Shown here piece by piece: positions 22,171 to 34,400 of a DNA stretch of 64,000 nucleotides. The notes under the pieces were generated by a model, which saw nothing but the letters and a program-made list of their open reading frames with translations, was not told the DNA's origin and did no database searches. The stretch is from Lactifluus volemus. Taxonomy: Eukaryota; Basidiomycota; Agaricomycetes; Russulales; Russulaceae. The position numbers and the translations under genes are program-made. The stretch spans positions 18,531 through 82,530 of the forward strand of contig WTXI01000165.1 of assembly GCA_022376515.1 (NCBI GenBank). Reading direction: 5' to 3'. Numbering within the stretch: position 1 is the stretch's first letter; each line of letters starts with the position of its first letter.

Positions 22171-25100
22171 TCAGCAAGAAAAGAGTGCTCCTGCGGGGTA
22201 CTCGCCTGTATCACCATAGAGCTCCTCCATAAGGCTTCTATGACCCCCTAAGCCCGAGCCAAACTGAAATGGCTCCGATGTACCTGCCGTGGTTCTGGCT
22301 TGACAAGGGGCGTCATCGGTCCAACGGGGAGAGAGAAAGCTCTCCTCTGTGCCGCGGGATGTAACATTGGTCGGGGGGTACAGACTAGCAGTAGTATCGT
22401 CATGTTGGGAAACTTGAGGGCGTCCAGGCAAGGAGAGCGTGTTCTCCGGCGTAAGATCTGCTTTGTGTTGATATTGGGATGATGCGAATGAACAGTTACT
22501 CACCTTGGGAAGTGCACCTAACACCGAGACGCTCTTCTGCTGCACCTTCTGCCGGAAGTTGGGATGTAGCGGGGTGCAAGTGGGGACTGGAGTTACTACG
22601 TTCAGAACTCTGATGACCTCCAGACAAAGAGAGCGTGTTCTCCTGTGCACATTCTGATGCCGTGTCAGATTGGGATATTATGAGTGAAAGAATCACGCAC
22701 CTCTGCCGACTCTGCCCTCTGTCCCCTCGATCCTCCTTCGTTTTTCGTTACGAGTTGTCTCAATAGTACCGTGGCTTTCCGCATCGATGTAGTTGGTATC
22801 GTCTTCGTCGTCTTCATCATCCCCACTTTCGATGATGGGGGCACTGATAATGGACCGATCAGCCCGCCTACGTTTCTTGCCTTTGTCAGCACGTGTCTTG
22901 CGCAGCTTGTCGGGTGGCAGGATCCCTGCCCTGATGTCGCGAGCCCTCTTCCGCTCCTCCTCAGCGAATTCACTATCAGTTAGCTTTACCCAATATGTTG
23001 TACCTTCGGACCATGCCCTTAGTAAGGCATTCAAGTTGCCGAAGCTACTGCATGACTTTGAGACGCAAGCGAAAGGAATGTGCGCGGGCCAGGATCGAAT
23101 CATCACGCGCAGGGGCTGCACGATCTTATGCCAATATGCGTCGCCCCATCTCATTCGGATATCCTTTTTTCCTGTTATTTGTTCTACATATAATTTGTTA
23201 GCATAAGATAGAGTGATCAAATCAAACACATACGAAGGTTTGTGAGAATCACTTGAGTGACCTGCTGGCGCAGCTGCGTGACACTTGCAGTATGGGCACT
23301 TGCAGCACCTGAGTAGCATGAGGAATGAATCAAGACGTGAGGTTTGAGGGTTATTGAGGGTTACCTTTCACTCCAGATGTCGAGTAGCCTTCCAATCGCG
23401 TTAAGAATTCGTTGATATTAAACCCTGTAACCAACTGGAGGAACTCTGCAATGCCTTCGGTTGCAAGCATCATAGGTCTGAGTTCGTGATTGGGATCGCC
23501 TCGAACAACAAAGCACAATGCGGCGGCATTCGTGCGAGAAGCGAGTTTTTTGAACTAGATCGATGTATTTCAATTATTGCACATAGGGTAACCACCCCAA
23601 CCAATCACGAACCTCGGATTCAACTCTTTTCACTGTGGCAAGTACGTCACGCGTTTTCGATTGTGATGATACCCACTCTCCCACTTGTCGTGTGGTACGC
23701 CATTCCTCATATTCCTTGACATACTGTTCCTTCTCTTCTGGTGTTAGATTGTGATACTCAGGTGATCGCATCGGTGCGGTCTTGGATAATTCATCTCGGC
23801 TAATCGAATCTTTACGGACAACGGTTAGTTTAATCCATTTCATTCCAGGCCTTGTCTTACCACCGTTCTCGCGTTCTATTTGACCTTTCTTCCAGAGGAA
23901 GGCGTGCCAGGCACTGGCCTTAGTGTGCTTTCCCTTACTGCACAGCCCCGATCCGAGATTGAGGGCATCCTCTACGGCATCATATGATTTTTTGTGCTCC
24001 GCAGCAACACAAGAAATCTTGTCCTTGATGTCTGAGGCAAGCAGCTGAATGCTATTTGTATATGCGGTCCTGGCCTCCTGTCGGCGCGTGTTGGTGGCGC
24101 TGCGTGCCTCTCTGCTAAGGACGGGTCGAGGCGCGTGATGAAGACTGCCCTGTCTCCGCTGGTTGTGTTGTGTACGTGCAACAGATGTCATTCAGATGGT
24201 CAAGAAAGTTCAGTGTACAGACAGGTGGATGAGGGGGGGGTGAAAAACAGTAGAAAATCGTTAGGCAGTAAACAAACACTGTAACTTCACTAGCTGTCAA
24301 TTCACGCCACACGTGATGGCGAATCCCTCTAGGATCTGCGACGGCAAGAAAACAGAGATAACAGAGATAACAAGATAACGCAGATGACGAACGTTGCCAG
24401 AGGGTCAAGCAAAAAGGTACACTAGGAAAAGTGCGCAGAGCAAGAGAAGCATGACAAGCGTGTACATGGTGCATGAAGAGGACGAGCTCTAAGAATCAAA
24501 ATTAGCGAGTAGCAAAGGCAAAAAGATAACAGAGTTTCACTCACATTGCGTCGCTCGACGATAAATACCATCCCAAGGTCCGCGCTCAGAGCGACAGCGA
24601 GCGCGAGTGCCTCATTTGGCTTGAGCCGATACGCTCGACCTTCCAAGGTGGATAGCCACTTGGAGGGCTCTATCGTCGATGCCATGTTGCGGAGTCCAGG
24701 ACAGATATCACTTGGCAATTGGAACTTGACAATAATTGCATCAGTGAGGGGTCCTATGCCCGAAACCGACTGAACCGGGGAAGACGCGACCAAGTCTGCG
24801 GTCGGTGCCACATCTTCACTCGGTGATATCTTCGAGGGACCACAGTGATGGGGCTCGGATGCGTGAGGTTTGGTGTCTCCTTCACCTTGTGGCTCGAAGA
24901 TTTGAGCCGGATGACTTTTGGCGGTGGGGAAACAAACGCTGCTGGCCGAATCTCTGTGAGGGGAGTTGGTCCGAAAGACAACACGCCGCTGCGAAATAGC
25001 AGGCATGCTGTTGCGCCTCTTGAGGGCAGGAGGCATCGAATGGCCCTGCGAGCGACCTTTCGTACTCGTGTCGCGCGGCACTCGTTCTTCAGAGCCTTGC

Positions 25101-25950
25101 CCACCGATTAGCAAAACTATCAGTGATGTCAGGAAGACATACCTGATTCCCTATTACGGTCATTCTCCAAGTTGTTGAGTGCTATGACAATAGCAGGCCA
25201 ATCCATCTCCCGGTCCAAAGATGCGAAGGAGTCATCAGGGTTGAAAGGCGAGTTCGCCGAGTTGTCTTGGAATAAAAAGTGGGAACTACCGGGCTGTGTT
25301 GCAAAAAAAGAGGCACCGTTGGAGTAACGATGGCCCTGTTGAACTTCAGTGGCCTCTGCTGGCAGCTTAGAGACCTCGCGATAATGTTGCGAATGGCTCC
25401 AATGGGGCTGGGCAATGTCTTGCAGGAAGGTATGAAGAATTCGCTCTAAAGGTGCTTGGAGATTTGCTCCATGATTCATGACCTCGCGCGGTGGAAGGTA
25501 TCCATCAATGAGAGTGTTCTCTTTCTCTTGGTTGGGAGGAAGGAAGCCCGGAGCGTGGAGGAACAGAGAAAACCCACCATCGATTCGATCAAGCATAGTA
25601 ATCTGTCCGAAAAAGGGGAAAGTCAGGGGCGATGTAGCCTAATATGTGTAGTGGCGTACGCTATCGATGGTATCCTTCAACGTGGAACGAACAACGTCAG
25701 CCTGGGAGTTTACAGCCCCAGGCTTTATCATCCTCGTCTCTTTCCACAGCTCCAGGTAGTTGAGATGCAACCCTCCCTTATTGACGGCCTCGCTGTGACA
25801 ATCGTCCGCATGGCAGCCAGCGCGGACTTCCGCCCTGGCCGCGGTTTCCGCCCTAACTGCAGCTTCGGTTGTAGGCGGCAGTACATCGGAACGACTTCGG
25901 ATGTTGGCCTCAAATGTGGATGGAGTATATCGCTTATGGGGGGTTGTCAT
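22171..25950 (-). CDS. KDZ cargo gene, multi-exon, function unknown (weak HMG-box-like segment)
   Basis: It starts at ATG 25948-25950 (MTTPHKRYTPSTFEANIR). Resolved splices include ATC GAT AGC / ATT ACT ATG near 25665 and 25595, and GAATCAG / GCTCTGAAG near 25140 and 25090. Coding blocks at 25129-25595, 24545-25090, 23574-24190 and 22693-23250 are open between good splice signals. The block near 23640-23920 reads ASAWHAFLWKK, then LTPEEKEQYVKEYEEW, loosely like an HMG box. A basic block with an acidic run (SGDDEDDEDD) follows. The C-terminal exons are a Ser/Thr/Pro-rich tandem duplication ending at 22171. Elements of this class in basidiomycetes often carry TET/JBP dioxygenases; I see no HxD...H signature here. 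Exact exon set uncertain, so is the possibility of two genes. Confidence 0.6.
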
Positions 25951-26822
25951 TGAGAGAGTTGGTTGGTGGTAATGAACGACGGTAAGTTGAACTGTCAGTT
26001 CCGTGTCAATCCCTACTTATCTCCACTCGATTCCCGCCTGTAATCGCGCCTCTCGAATACCCCGCTACTCACATACTAACACGATATGGTGCTGTCAGTG
26101 TGTATGGGAACTAAGTACTACGTTTGTAGAGGCAACTGTGCCTTTCACAGATTGTTAGCATGATCTGTACATATCTCCAAATTGGACTGGTACCGCAGTG
26201 TTATCATGATGGCTATAACATATATCACACATAACCAACCCTGACAGTTCGACAGTTTGTTTTCTCTTAGTCTCTTAGATATGCAGATAGTTGTTATTTA
26301 TGCATGTAACTTGGTAGTTTGAACAATTCCGATTGCCATGGACTTTGTGATATACTCTGATCATGATATTGATCTAGTATGAACTATGTGATCACAGATC
26401 ATTTACTACACATCAATCTAGTTACCCAGCTGAGTCCCATAAGCATCTTGTTATCCAAGTCTCAGAGAGCAGTGTAAACATAGTTATTTGATATATGTGC
26501 TCAGCTGTTGTTATTGAAATGGACAGTGCTAACCAAGGTGCAAGGTGTTAACTCGGAATGCTCTGAGTGGTCTACAAGTTCACATCGTAACACAGTAACC
26601 GGGATACAGTCACAACCAGTATGTACTTCCCCTCCGCACCCCTTTCTATCCCACTACGCTGCATTGGTTTTTGTATTTCCCTGTATGCTTTTCACGCCAT
26701 CTCTTATTTTTATTGTATCAGTTACATTCTATTATATTTCACCAAATGTTCACAATGTACTGTTGCTCACTGCAATCAGGCTGTTCAGTTGATAGTGTCC
26801 TCGAATTCGCGTTACTGTCCTA
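25951..26822. other. AT-rich spacer between the two KDZ genes
   Basis: This is a low-complexity AT-rich stretch downstream of the transposase stop (26823, minus strand) and upstream of the cargo start (25950). It presumably holds the transposase terminator and cargo promoter. No open frame is convincing. Confidence 0.5.
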
Positions 26823-29800
26823 TCAGTCTTCAATGCTATCTACAAACAAATCAAAAGCTTCCATATCTACAGCTAACTTGTCTTCATCGTCTACAAATTC
26901 CTCCTGCACATCATCTGGCGTGGTTGTCGTTTCTGAGAGTATATCCCTACCATCCAACATGTTATCACCTTTCCCTAGCCCAACGCCCCGTCCTCGCAGT
27001 CCCCCATATTCTGGGTGTTCGACAATCCAGCGCAGGCGCATTTCATGCACGTCGTTGATCATGTGCCGGCGCGCCCAACGTCTTCGAAGCTCAGCCGCCA
27101 GAGGTGCGTTGACAATCTCGGTCTGCTTGATCGCATCTTCGTATTCAAGTCGTTCATCGGCCATCCACGTGCGAAGTCGGGGAATCTCAACATTGAGGCG
27201 TGCAAGCTCTTCACGTGCCCGTAACAATCCCAAGTGATGAACTGTGGCCTCGCGAATGGCAGGCTTGGCCCAGTCCTCTTCGCGGACGTCATTGCGAGCA
27301 TGACGCAGAAGATCGAATTCACCCAAGAATGAATAATCAACAATTTGCTTCCATGTGAGCGTCGGTCGTGGAGGGGAGAGTCGTTGAGCGTGTTCATTGT
27401 AACGCGATAGCGCCTTTCGAATGGCTTCCGAGCGGCGTTGAAGCGCCTTTGCGATGTGGGTCCGGAGTTTATAGCCTATATGAGCAACTTAGTAAATATA
27501 AACCCTGTGATGTTGAACACATACCTGTTCCCGAAACGTTGAGCTTCGAGAGCTCAAAGAGACGTTGAACGACGAGCCGTTCGAGCTCATCGAGGGCACG
27601 GCGGTAATTCCGCTCGGCGACTTTCTGCTTCGCCGTTCGATACTCCTCCGACGCTTCAGTCCAGCGCGCGCCACGAAGCCCAAGCTGATCTTCGATAAAG
27701 AGGATATGCTGCTCCGCCGTCTCGATCCTCCCTGCCAACGAATGGACTTTGCGTGTCGCTTTTTGCATGGCCTTGATAGTTTCCGGTGTAGCAATAGAAC
27801 CACGCAACTTGTTAACGGATGCCTGAGCATCGCACCAGTTAGCACTAGAAACGATGTTGTGTCGTAGATACTGTCAACGAAGATGAAGGAACGCACCGGT
27901 GTTGATGTAGAAGATCCAACGCTTCAATGTATTGGAATTGGATCGTCTCTTCGGGTGGCTCTGTTTTGAGGCCCTGCAGGTACGACTTCTCGGCGTGGAG
28001 GAAACGAGCAAAGTCGTCCTCGGAGATCCCATGGGCATCTTGTATAGTCTTGAGCTGCCCTGCGTAGTCTTTGACGATTTTGAGTGCCTCACGATAATGA
28101 TTTGAAAGGAACCGGCCTGGATTAGCGGTTAGTACAAAAATCATAACGCACAATTAAGACTTACTAAGTACCGCATATTTGTCCTCATCCCAGAAAGCAA
28201 AGTGTTGTTCAATGGCTTGGTGGCGATGAAACGAGGACGCATGTCGGGTGCCAGGCGCGAGGGCATTCGAAGACGCGAAGATGCGTTCACATCCTTCGAA
28301 GTCAGCTCGGCCCATGCCAGTGACATGGTGGGGATGCCAATCTAATTGGCACGCGCGATTGTGGGCATGGCCATGGAAGGACCCCACGACGAGCCTAAAA
28401 CATAGCTCAGCCGCACGGGGACCAAGAGAACTCGAAGAAAGGGTCTTCGAAAATGAGCAACCTATGTCATACCCGCACGCGATGTTTCCGCCATGTACCT
28501 CCATCAACTTGTCGACCATTGCAAGGGGATATTTCGCACTGGATTAAAAGTCACGTTAACAATACATGCAATATAAACAAAGAAAATTATCTACATACAG
28601 CTCACCGCTCCGGATCATGTCACAAGCGAGGAGGATATTACCATGGCGGCACGCGACAATGAAAATCCCACTTTCCGCAAACATCGCAAACATGCGCTTG
28701 CGTTGTTCGGGACCAGCGTTGCGCCACCTCTCGTCGCACGAAAACGGGGGAATTGACTTGTTGAGGTCGGTCGAGGCATCTGGTTGCTCTGACGTGTCAC
28801 ACACACCATCTGATGTATCGTTCTGTGAGATGTCTCAGTCATTTAAGCATTGAGGTGAGAGATACATACCGAAGAAGCTTTGACTTCATATTTGAAAACA
28901 TCGACCTCCGCTGGTGTAAGCCAGTAGTCCAAGCGAAAATCCCTGCTATCTGGACGCTCAGTCTGTCCCCTAGTAGAAAAGTCGACCCGCTTGAGTGAAT
29001 TATTTCCATCCATCTCACAGAGGAAAGAAAATTGGAGTGGAGGTTCACCCTCGAGTTTGTAAAAGCAGGCAGGGCAACTGTTTCGAAGACGCCAGTTGGG
29101 GACGTCACGCTTAAGCGCCGCACGAACGCGCAAGTCAACACGATGCAAAATCTCGAGGTAAATGTCGAATGCGTCGGAAAATTGATGGGAAAGATAGTTA
29201 CGATACGGACTCTAAACAGCAATCAATAATGATATATCAAAGAAAAAGTTAGCAACTTACATCATGCATGTGGCAAAGAAGGCGGACTTGAGCTTGAATG
29301 CTAAGTCGCGGGCACACTCGATGCGTCTGACGATAAAGTTCCAAAGAACGTATGGATATTGCTACTGTTGGGTGGAGCGGCGATGTTCCCAAGCAGCCCA
29401 GACGTAGTAGACTGACATTGGGAAACCGGTCCGAAGACTGGGGCTTGACGCGCTGACGATGGCGCTCTGAGAATCTCAGAGTTAGCTTCAGTATGTGAGG
29501 AGAGAAAAACGCACCGAAAATGTCGATATATTCAACCTGGAAAGTCCCTGGAGGACCATCCAAGTCTGCGTCCCAATCTCCACCCTCTTGATCTTGAGAG
29601 CGTTGTCCGAAATGTCCATTAGTTGAAAGTGGAGGTGCCGTGTTCCGATACTCGAGGTATGCATCAACCAGCTCATCCATCTGAAGATTCCAGTTCGATG
29701 TGCTAATCTCAATACGATCCCGCCTATCGCGACGATCAAAATATCGCGGCCTGCATCGGGGTATAGTGAGGAGGAGAACAGAGAAGGAGGGATTTGGCTT

Positions 29801-30203
29801 ACCTGCCGTGAAGGCCTGCGATCTCATCCGCAACCGTCTCATAGATGTCATATTCTCCTCCTTCATGACTGAAGTTAAACCCTTCATCACCCGGCGCTAT
29901 CGTGTCGAAAGCAAAAGCAGAGTCAGCCAGAATGGCAGTGCTTGGACCATCGAGGTCCATCTGCTCAACCTGGGCCCGGTCGGCAGCACTCAGACCTAGT
30001 AATAAAGCAGGTAAGGTGACAAAAACATACTCAGATAGCAACATACCTTGAATTATCTCCACGCGACGTTTCACCAGCTCTGCATGCTTCGCTGGCTTGC
30101 CCGACATCCTGTATGTCGCGCTCTTGACAGATGCGAGTGGCGTTGAAGGCAAGATACGAACGGCATATTTCCGCGAGAGGCCTTTTCCTTTCACGAGTGG
30201 CAT
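26823..30203 (-). CDS. KDZ transposase
   Basis: Exons read on the minus strand are approximately 30203-30047, 29995-29803, 29750-29515, 29466-29261, 29211-28870, 28822-28606, 28538-28165, 28116-27897, 27844-27525, 27475-26823, coding about 970 residues. My exon sum is not an exact multiple of three, so one boundary is off or there is a small frameshift. Family motifs in order: CPACFYKLEGEP and MDGNNSLKR (near 29000-29070), a second acidic motif GYDIGCSFSK (near 28470), SFHGHAHNRACQ (near 28365), then a GCERIF and TRHASSFHRHQAIE block, and a C-terminal coiled-coil-rich part ending in an acidic tail. These are hallmarks of KDZ transposases, RNase H-fold enzymes with a nearby Cys cluster. It acts on the TIRs at both ends of this element. 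The start is the first in-frame ATG (MPLVKGKGLSRKY). Confidence 0.85.
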
Positions 30204-30249
30204 AAAATGACGATAGGGAGGTGGAAAAAGTGTTGTAAATGCATTGTAC

Positions 30250-30361
30250 ACACGATACGAATACGATAAACAAAGTCACATGGTATAACTATACAGTTGA
30301 TCAACACGGTCACATGAGCGTTGTGCAATCAACAAAGTCACATGGGCCCAGTCCAACTGCG
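30250..30361 (-). repeat. KDZ right subterminal repeats
   Basis: On the minus strand, CATGTGACTTTGTTGAT and close variants occur about four times at 20-30 bp intervals, just inside the right TIR and just upstream of the transposase ATG. They may bind the transposase and could also autoregulate its promoter. The binding role is inferred. Confidence 0.6.
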
Positions 30362-30862
30362 ATCAACAAAGTCAGGGCGCGTGTAATCAACAAGGCCACA
30401 TGGAACGGTTCACATAAGTAATAATATTGATTACACTTATCTACTACTGGGGGCCTTGGAAAGAATAAATTAACTGTTTATTTTAAGGAGAGGGAAGGTG
30501 GCGGTCGTGCCCTGTTTTGGTAATGGGGCGGGAGCGCGTCAACGGAGGATCGGGAAGCGGCGGGCCGGGGGGCGTCGAGAAGAAGGCACCCGCCAGGGCG
30601 CGGCGTTCGGCCGAGAAGAGTGGCCGAAACGATGGCGCATGGCCGACGCAACAATGACAAAGATCTAGGCACGGTCACGCGAGGGAAGAATCACGAGCTC
30701 TGTATTACAAAGGGGAAGATTGGGGAAGGCGCGACGAAGTGGATACAATATTTGTCGTGGTATTTGTCGTGGGGAAAATTTGAAACTCCCTGTCAACTTT
30801 TACCCGTCGACAAATAGTTACGACGGGCATCATTTACCCCATATATTGGGATTGACAGGTGG
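30362..30862 (-). repeat. KDZ right terminal inverted repeat
   Basis: Inverse complement of 21412-21914; the outer end is GGGATTGACAGGTGG. It lies about 100 bp from the candidate Helitron 3' hairpin. Confidence 0.9.
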
Positions 30863-31433
30863 AAGAAACCTGAGCAAGAGACATAAACCATCCACAAGTT
30901 CAACTTTTTGGTCATGGGTCCAAGACTTTGCCATGGAAAGGGTAAGGACGAAAAGTTGACCATTACCTTGCTTGCAAGGTATCAATGCGGTCGAAAATCG
31001 ACCGTGTGCCTTGCAGATTCAGCGATTTCTATTGGACCGGATCATTTCCGATCAGTGTTCTGATTGGCGGATTTATGCGATTGTGTCTTCAATCGGAAAA
31101 TTTGAAATTTGTTATTTGATATGTAATTTGATATGCTTACAGTATCTTCTCATCGAGATAATAGGACCATTTCGCTCTCTGCGTGATATACTTGTACAAT
31201 GCGCGGGTGAGGACGGCATACAACTAAGACTACAAAGTTTTTTTTTGGGTGTTTGAAACAATCTCTTTAGGTGCAGATATTGTACAGTTTTGAGTCACTG
31301 TTTTCGTGAAAGTGTAGACTTGTTTTAGATGCCTGTTTTGACATTAGTGTTGTTTGCATTTGACATGTTTTTGTCGACCCAGATTTAAAACTCACCTGGT
31401 ACAATTGTTAAAATGAGTTTATGTTTGCCACTT
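30863..31433. other. Spacer between KDZ right end and Helitron helicase
   Basis: AT-rich, no gene. It contains a perfect 8 bp-stem hairpin at 30964-30981 and inverted copies of TCAACTTTT near 30898 and 30950. The rest is probably the 3' untranslated part of the Helitron. Confidence 0.5.
30964..30981 (-). other. Hairpin, candidate Helitron 3' terminal stem-loop
   Basis: TACCTTGC, two bases, GCAAGGTA: a perfect 8 bp stem. Helitrons end in CTRR about 10 bp after a short hairpin. On the minus strand the bases after this hairpin read ATGGTCAACTTTTCG, where CTTTT is at the right distance but is not CTRR. The position, beyond the stop of the minus-strand Rep-helicase gene, fits. Confidence 0.45.
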
Positions 31434-34400
31434 TCAGATTTGGGTTGACAGTGTGTGTAGGTCCATCAACGTGTGTTGATGCAACTTTTCGAGCCGTTCG
31501 TCTTCAAACATTAAATCCGAATCAAACGCTTTTTGAAACAAGTCATCATCGAAATCTCGTAACAATCGGATAGAAGATCTTCCACTGCTGCGGGATAGGG
31601 CGACATAGACATTGAATATAGATAGGCGTCCAGTTGGTGGTCGTCCCATATCGACAAAAACAAACGACATGGTTTGTCCCTGTGCACGATAATCTGTAAA
31701 CGCGTATGCCGGAGTAATTGGTAATTGTCGACGTGTTATTGTTCGTTTTTGTTTACGTCGTTTGCTCTTGCCAGTATTGGTTATTACGTCCATACGAATT
31801 GTTAATGGTTCTACCGGCACCACACACTCTTGTAGACCCTCCAATGGTGAGGCGCGAGTTCTTGTTAATTTTACCATGATACATAATGGCATCTTCGCAA
31901 GATGGACAATTGGGTCGTTTCCCAATGGAGGCTCTTCTGGATCGAGAATTATATCGACGATTTCTCCGCGAGCACCGTTTGTTATATCCAGGTCTGTCGC
32001 GATATTGTTTGTGACGAGAACCTTCATGCCTCTCGCAAGCTCGACTTCATCTGGGAGTTGTGATTTCTTCCTTCTCTTTCTTTTGTTGCGTAAGGCAACT
32101 TGGTACCGTTCTTTGAGAGTTAGAGGTCTTTGTCCAATGCGATCCTCTGCGTGACATATAAACAATTGTTCTCCTGTGGAGGCGCACAACTTTCGAACAG
32201 CATATTTGTTCCACATTGTTCGAACAGCGTGTCGAGGGGTCACCAAAGAAGCTCCTGTCCAGGGCTCGCTGTCATATTTGTCTTTTTGTGAGGGACTGAT
32301 TACGAGACTTCGCAACATTTTCATGTCGTCTTCTCGCATGTAACCTTGTCAAAGATTTGTTAGCATATTGTGCCATATTGGATCCGTTATTCGTTTTTGT
32401 TCTTTCAATATTACAACAGTTTTAAATTCTTCGTAGATCGATCGTCCTATTTGACAATCCAGGGAATCACTTGCGAGATCGTTTGGTGTATACAAATATT
32501 CTCGTCGGCTTGCTGCAACAGGGGGAAATTGATGTAAGTCTCCACTTAGAATAACGCTGATACCGCCAAATGAAATCCCCTCGTAGTTCGGAGAGCCCTC
32601 TTTCGCGATAGATATGTTCCGTGATAACAAGGCAAGAAACGATTTTGAAATCATGGAAAATTCATCTATGATAAGATATGCCTTGTTTTTCCAGAAAGTT
32701 TGTAGTTTCGCTTTGGCATCGTTACTCATTTTTGCTCTGGCTCTGCTTGTTATCGCGGCAATGGAGTGTGTCGTTTTGCCTCCAATTAAAGAAGCCACTA
32801 CGCCTGTGTAGGCTGCCTTAACAAGTATATTCTCGATGCCTGTAATAAAAACAGATTGTCAGATTGTAATTGGTTTTGTAAGTGATAAATGTGTTTTATA
32901 TCTGTTACCTGCTTCAACAAATGCGTCGGTTATTGTTTGAATGACTTTTGATTTGCCTGTCCCTCCTTCGCCACAGAGGATCATGCGCAACGGTGGTGTT
33001 TTTTGGCCAGTCAGGTTGTTTCTGAGATGGGTTGTTATAATTTGATATGCTCGATGTTGTTCTGAGTTTAGAAGTTCCGGTCGTACAGGTGCAATTTGGA
33101 TTTCTGGTTGCAAGACTGTTATTCCACTGAGTTCTTCCGATTGTTGCAACTCTCCGAGTACTGTTGCTCCCATTCCTAACATGTTTTCATCGTCTTCATC
33201 ACCACTTGTTGCACCCACTGATGTGTGTGCTTCGATGTCGTTTCGTTTAGAAATCTCACGCTCCATCTGTTCCTTCCAGTTTTGTAATTGTTGTACATCG
33301 TCCCGATTGGCATTACGTGCTTGAGGTCGTGAATTAAGTGCCCAACGATTGTTGGTTGTGTTCGGTTGGAAAATTCCAACTTGTGTCGCGATTTGAACTG
33401 CTTTTTCACCGTGTAGCTGCTCTCGTTCGGGTATTTGCTTGCATAGAAGATCTTGTATTATTTCCTCTGTAATAAATAGATTGTGATCTGTGTCTTGATG
33501 CGAAGGATCTGTTTCATCTGGTTCGATATCTCGCGTTGGGTCTTCTTCGTCAATGACTGACAGATGTTCATTGAAATCTTCTCCTTCTAAACTGTTACTT
33601 GTCTCCTGTGCTTTCGTTTGACACTTGTGAAAATATTGAAGCCCTGTTATAACAGATTTGACCCGCTCTGGAGCTGTAGCTATAAATGAATCGAAGGCGG
33701 AACTCCAGGACTCGTTTTCCTCCTTTAGATCAGTTGCCAAAGTCCTCCATGGCTTCAAAAGTGTCAACACAGACGCGAAATAGAAGTCTGTGATGTAGGG
33801 ATCGTCATTTCGTGGAAAATATCTCCCTACAAAGTTGGGAAGATTTCGGTGTCCCAACGGACGTATAACACGTTGTTGGGTACCATGTCTCGGGTGCATC
33901 TCTTTGTATTTCACTCGAGCGTGTCTTGGCCTTCCTCGTACAGGTTGGCTCTCTTCATCAACATCATTTTGAGTGCTGCTTCGATCATTGTCTTTTTTAG
34001 AGCTCTCTTCATATGTATCGACGAAAAATTGAAGCACATTAAACTGTGCTAAGAAATCGCCTCGGAAAATGTAATCTGACACTTGACTTCGTGCGAACAC
34101 TTGTGAACGACCATTATGTTCGGTAAGATCGAGAACAACACTTTCGTCAGAACCCTTGTAAACAAAATTGAGATATGTGTCATAAACATTTTCGATTACT
34201 CACAGGTGTCGTTGATGATTCTGGATCAACGATTGTAGTGTTTTCTGTATTTGATGTGCTTTTTTCAACGGCCTGTGTGTTAATAATAACCTCACATGTT
34301 ATAAGATTTATTGTTACCTCTTATCCTGGGTCATAATGGCGTATGCTTCATTTCTAACTCGTTTTTAGAACATGTCTTATCATTAAAATCATATAATACT

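Larger units (their letters stand above)
21412..30862 (-). mobile_element. KDZ (Kyakuja-Dileera-Zisupton) DNA transposon with cargo gene
   Basis: The element is bounded by inverted repeats 21412-21914 and 30362-30862, nearly identical over about 500 bp (a two-base indel and a few substitutions, all in the inner part). Inside, both genes are on the minus strand: a KDZ transposase (26823-30203) and a cargo gene (22171-25950). Repeats of a TGTGACTTTGTTGAT-like motif lie just inside the TIRs. The outermost shared bases are CCACCTGTCAATCCC. I looked for the expected 8 bp target duplication; the flanks (CTTGCATC left, AAGAAACC right) do not match, so the true ends may differ slightly or one flank has changed. 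Near-identical TIRs argue for recent activity. Confidence 0.85.

Noticed and set aside
22171..25950. TET/JBP dioxygenase as KDZ cargo
   Set aside because: I looked for the HxD, distal H and R signature in all frames of the cargo blocks and saw none.
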